DNA of 22,782 nt from Alphaproteobacteria bacterium (GTDB taxonomy: Bacteria; Pseudomonadota; Alphaproteobacteria; UBA8366), in contig JASLSL010000328.1 of assembly GCA_030743445.1 (NCBI GenBank), forward strand, positions 1-22,782, in the 5' to 3' direction. A program made the translations under genes and the position numbers. The notes under the pieces were generated by a model. That model worked only from the letters and a program-made list of their open reading frames with translations, was not told where the DNA came from and made no database searches. Positions 22,013 through 22,782 of the stretch are shown here, one piece after another. Within the stretch, counting starts at the first letter, position 1. Each line of letters opens with the position of its first letter.

Positions 22013-22777
22013 TCAACCCGGCGCGATCGTGACCCCGCCGTCGACGATGATGGTTTGGCCGGTGATGAACGCGCCGGCCTGGGTCGCGAGCAGCACCGCG
22101 GCCCCGGCGATGTCGTCGGGCTCGCCGAGCCGGCGCAGCGGGGTCGTCGCCGCGCGCCCGGCGCGGCGCGCGTCGTCCACCCACAAGGCGCGGGCCCTGT
22201 CGGTCTTGATCAGCCCCGGGGCGATCGCGTTGACGCGTATGTTGTGCGGCCCGTACTCGACCGCCAGGTTGCGCGCGATCTGCATGTCGGCCGCCTTCGA
22301 GATGCCGTAGGCCGCGAGCCCGACCGAGCCGCGCAACCCGCCGATCGAGCTGACGATGATGATCGCCCCGTCGTTGCGCTCGACCATCCCCGGCAGCACC
22401 ATGTGGCTGAGCCAGAAATTCGAGCGGATGTTCGATTCCATGATCCGGTTGAAGGCCTCGTCCGGGATGTCCTTCGACGGCCCTAAATAGGGGTTCACCG
22501 CGGCGTTGCAGACCAGCACGTCGATCCGGCCGAACTCCGCCAACGCCCGGTCGACCAGACCCTGCAGATGGTCCTTGTGCTGGATGTTGCAGGCCATCGG
22601 GATCGCCTTGGCGTCGCCCTGGACCCAGTTCGCGTTGATGTCGGCCGCGACCGCCTCACAGACGTCCTCCTTGCGCGAGGAGACGACGATGTTGGCGCCG
22701 TGCTCGGCCATGCGCTGGGCGATCGCCTTGCCGATCCCCTTGGTCGAGCCGGTAATCACCGCGGTCTTGCCGGTCAT
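22013..22777 (-). CDS. Classical SDR-family oxidoreductase (5' end at window edge)
   Basis: This 254-residue short-chain dehydrogenase has a complete catalytic set: TGSTKGIG (9-16), Asn91 in CNAAV, Asn116 (ESNI), Ser144 (VSSIGG), and Tyr157 with Lys161 (YGISK). The C-terminus AGAFITGQTIIVDGG is typical of the 3-oxoacyl-ACP reductase / 3-hydroxyacyl-CoA dehydrogenase-like classical SDRs. SSRK after the second strand favours NADP. ATG 22777 is only five bases from the window end and has no visible ribosome site; the frame stays open (an Asp codon precedes), so the true start may lie a few codons beyond the window. It is convergent with the MFS gene. Substrate is unknown; a beta-oxidation-like 3-hydroxyacyl-CoA step would suit the neighbourhood. 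Confidence 0.88.
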   Translation of the reverse strand: MTGKTAVITGSTKGIGKAIAQRMAEHGANIVVSSRKEDVCEAVAADINANWVQGDAKAIPMACNIQHKDHLQGLVDRALAEFGRIDVLVCNAAVNPYLGPSKDIPDEAFNRIMESNIRSNFWLSHMVLPGMVERNDGAIIIVSSIGGLRGSVGLAAYGISKAADMQIARNLAVEYGPHNIRVNAIAPGLIKTDRARALWVDDARRAGRAATTPLRRLGEPDDIAGAAVLLATQAGAFITGQTIIVDGGVTIAPG

Positions 22778-22782
22778 GTCGA

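Noticed and set aside
1..22782. Search for tRNA, rRNA, riboswitch, toxin-antitoxin, defence or phage genes
   Set aside because: No cloverleaf, rRNA, known riboswitch core, small toxin pair, nuclease/helicase defence gene or phage structural gene was seen by reading the sequence. A covariance-model search was not possible.

Overview
The window is a high-GC, densely coded stretch of bacterial chromosome, most likely from an alphaproteobacterium of Rhodospirillales type. That placement rests on the error-prone polymerase DnaE2, a PutA without its DNA-binding domain, alphaproteobacterial-style palindromic repeats with GTCATTCCCGC / CCCGGAATGAC arms, and the general character of the proteins. It is inference, because there is no rRNA or other firm taxonomic marker. 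No phage, plasmid, CRISPR, tRNA or rRNA is visible. Nearly everything is housekeeping or catabolic metabolism.

Left part (1-6782): the 3' end of dnaE2, a palindromic repeat, then a translationally coupled pair (D-2-hydroxyacid dehydrogenase and an atypical M19 dipeptidase). A repeat that can act as a bidirectional terminator separates these from a convergent coupled pair, asnB-type amidotransferase and a family 4 glycosyltransferase, which look like a small surface-glycan module.

Middle part (6783-14605): putA (proline to glutamate), then about 750 bp without a gene, filled with mosaic palindromic repeats and a 73-bp inverted-repeat element. At the right end of that stretch are two Fur-type operators around a candidate promoter, which drive an iron(III) ABC transporter (binding protein and fused permease). 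No ATPase gene follows. The transporter converges on a leucine/branched-chain amino acid dehydrogenase, which has a near-consensus sigma-54 promoter and a possible activator palindrome upstream.

Right part (14606-22782): a nucleoside hydrolase, a 71-residue small protein with its own good promoter, then a divergent catabolic module. Leftward run an AMP-forming acyl-CoA synthetase and a DsbA/kappa-GST-like (2-hydroxychromene-2-carboxylate isomerase type) protein. Rightward run an unusual SDR without the YxxxK tyrosine, a protein that looks like two tandem Rid folds, a methylmalonyl-CoA-epimerase-like VOC protein and an MFS transporter. A convergent classical SDR closes the window. Together these suggest uptake, CoA activation and reductive/isomerising breakdown of an unidentified organic acid. 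This is the part of the window least explained by known pathways.
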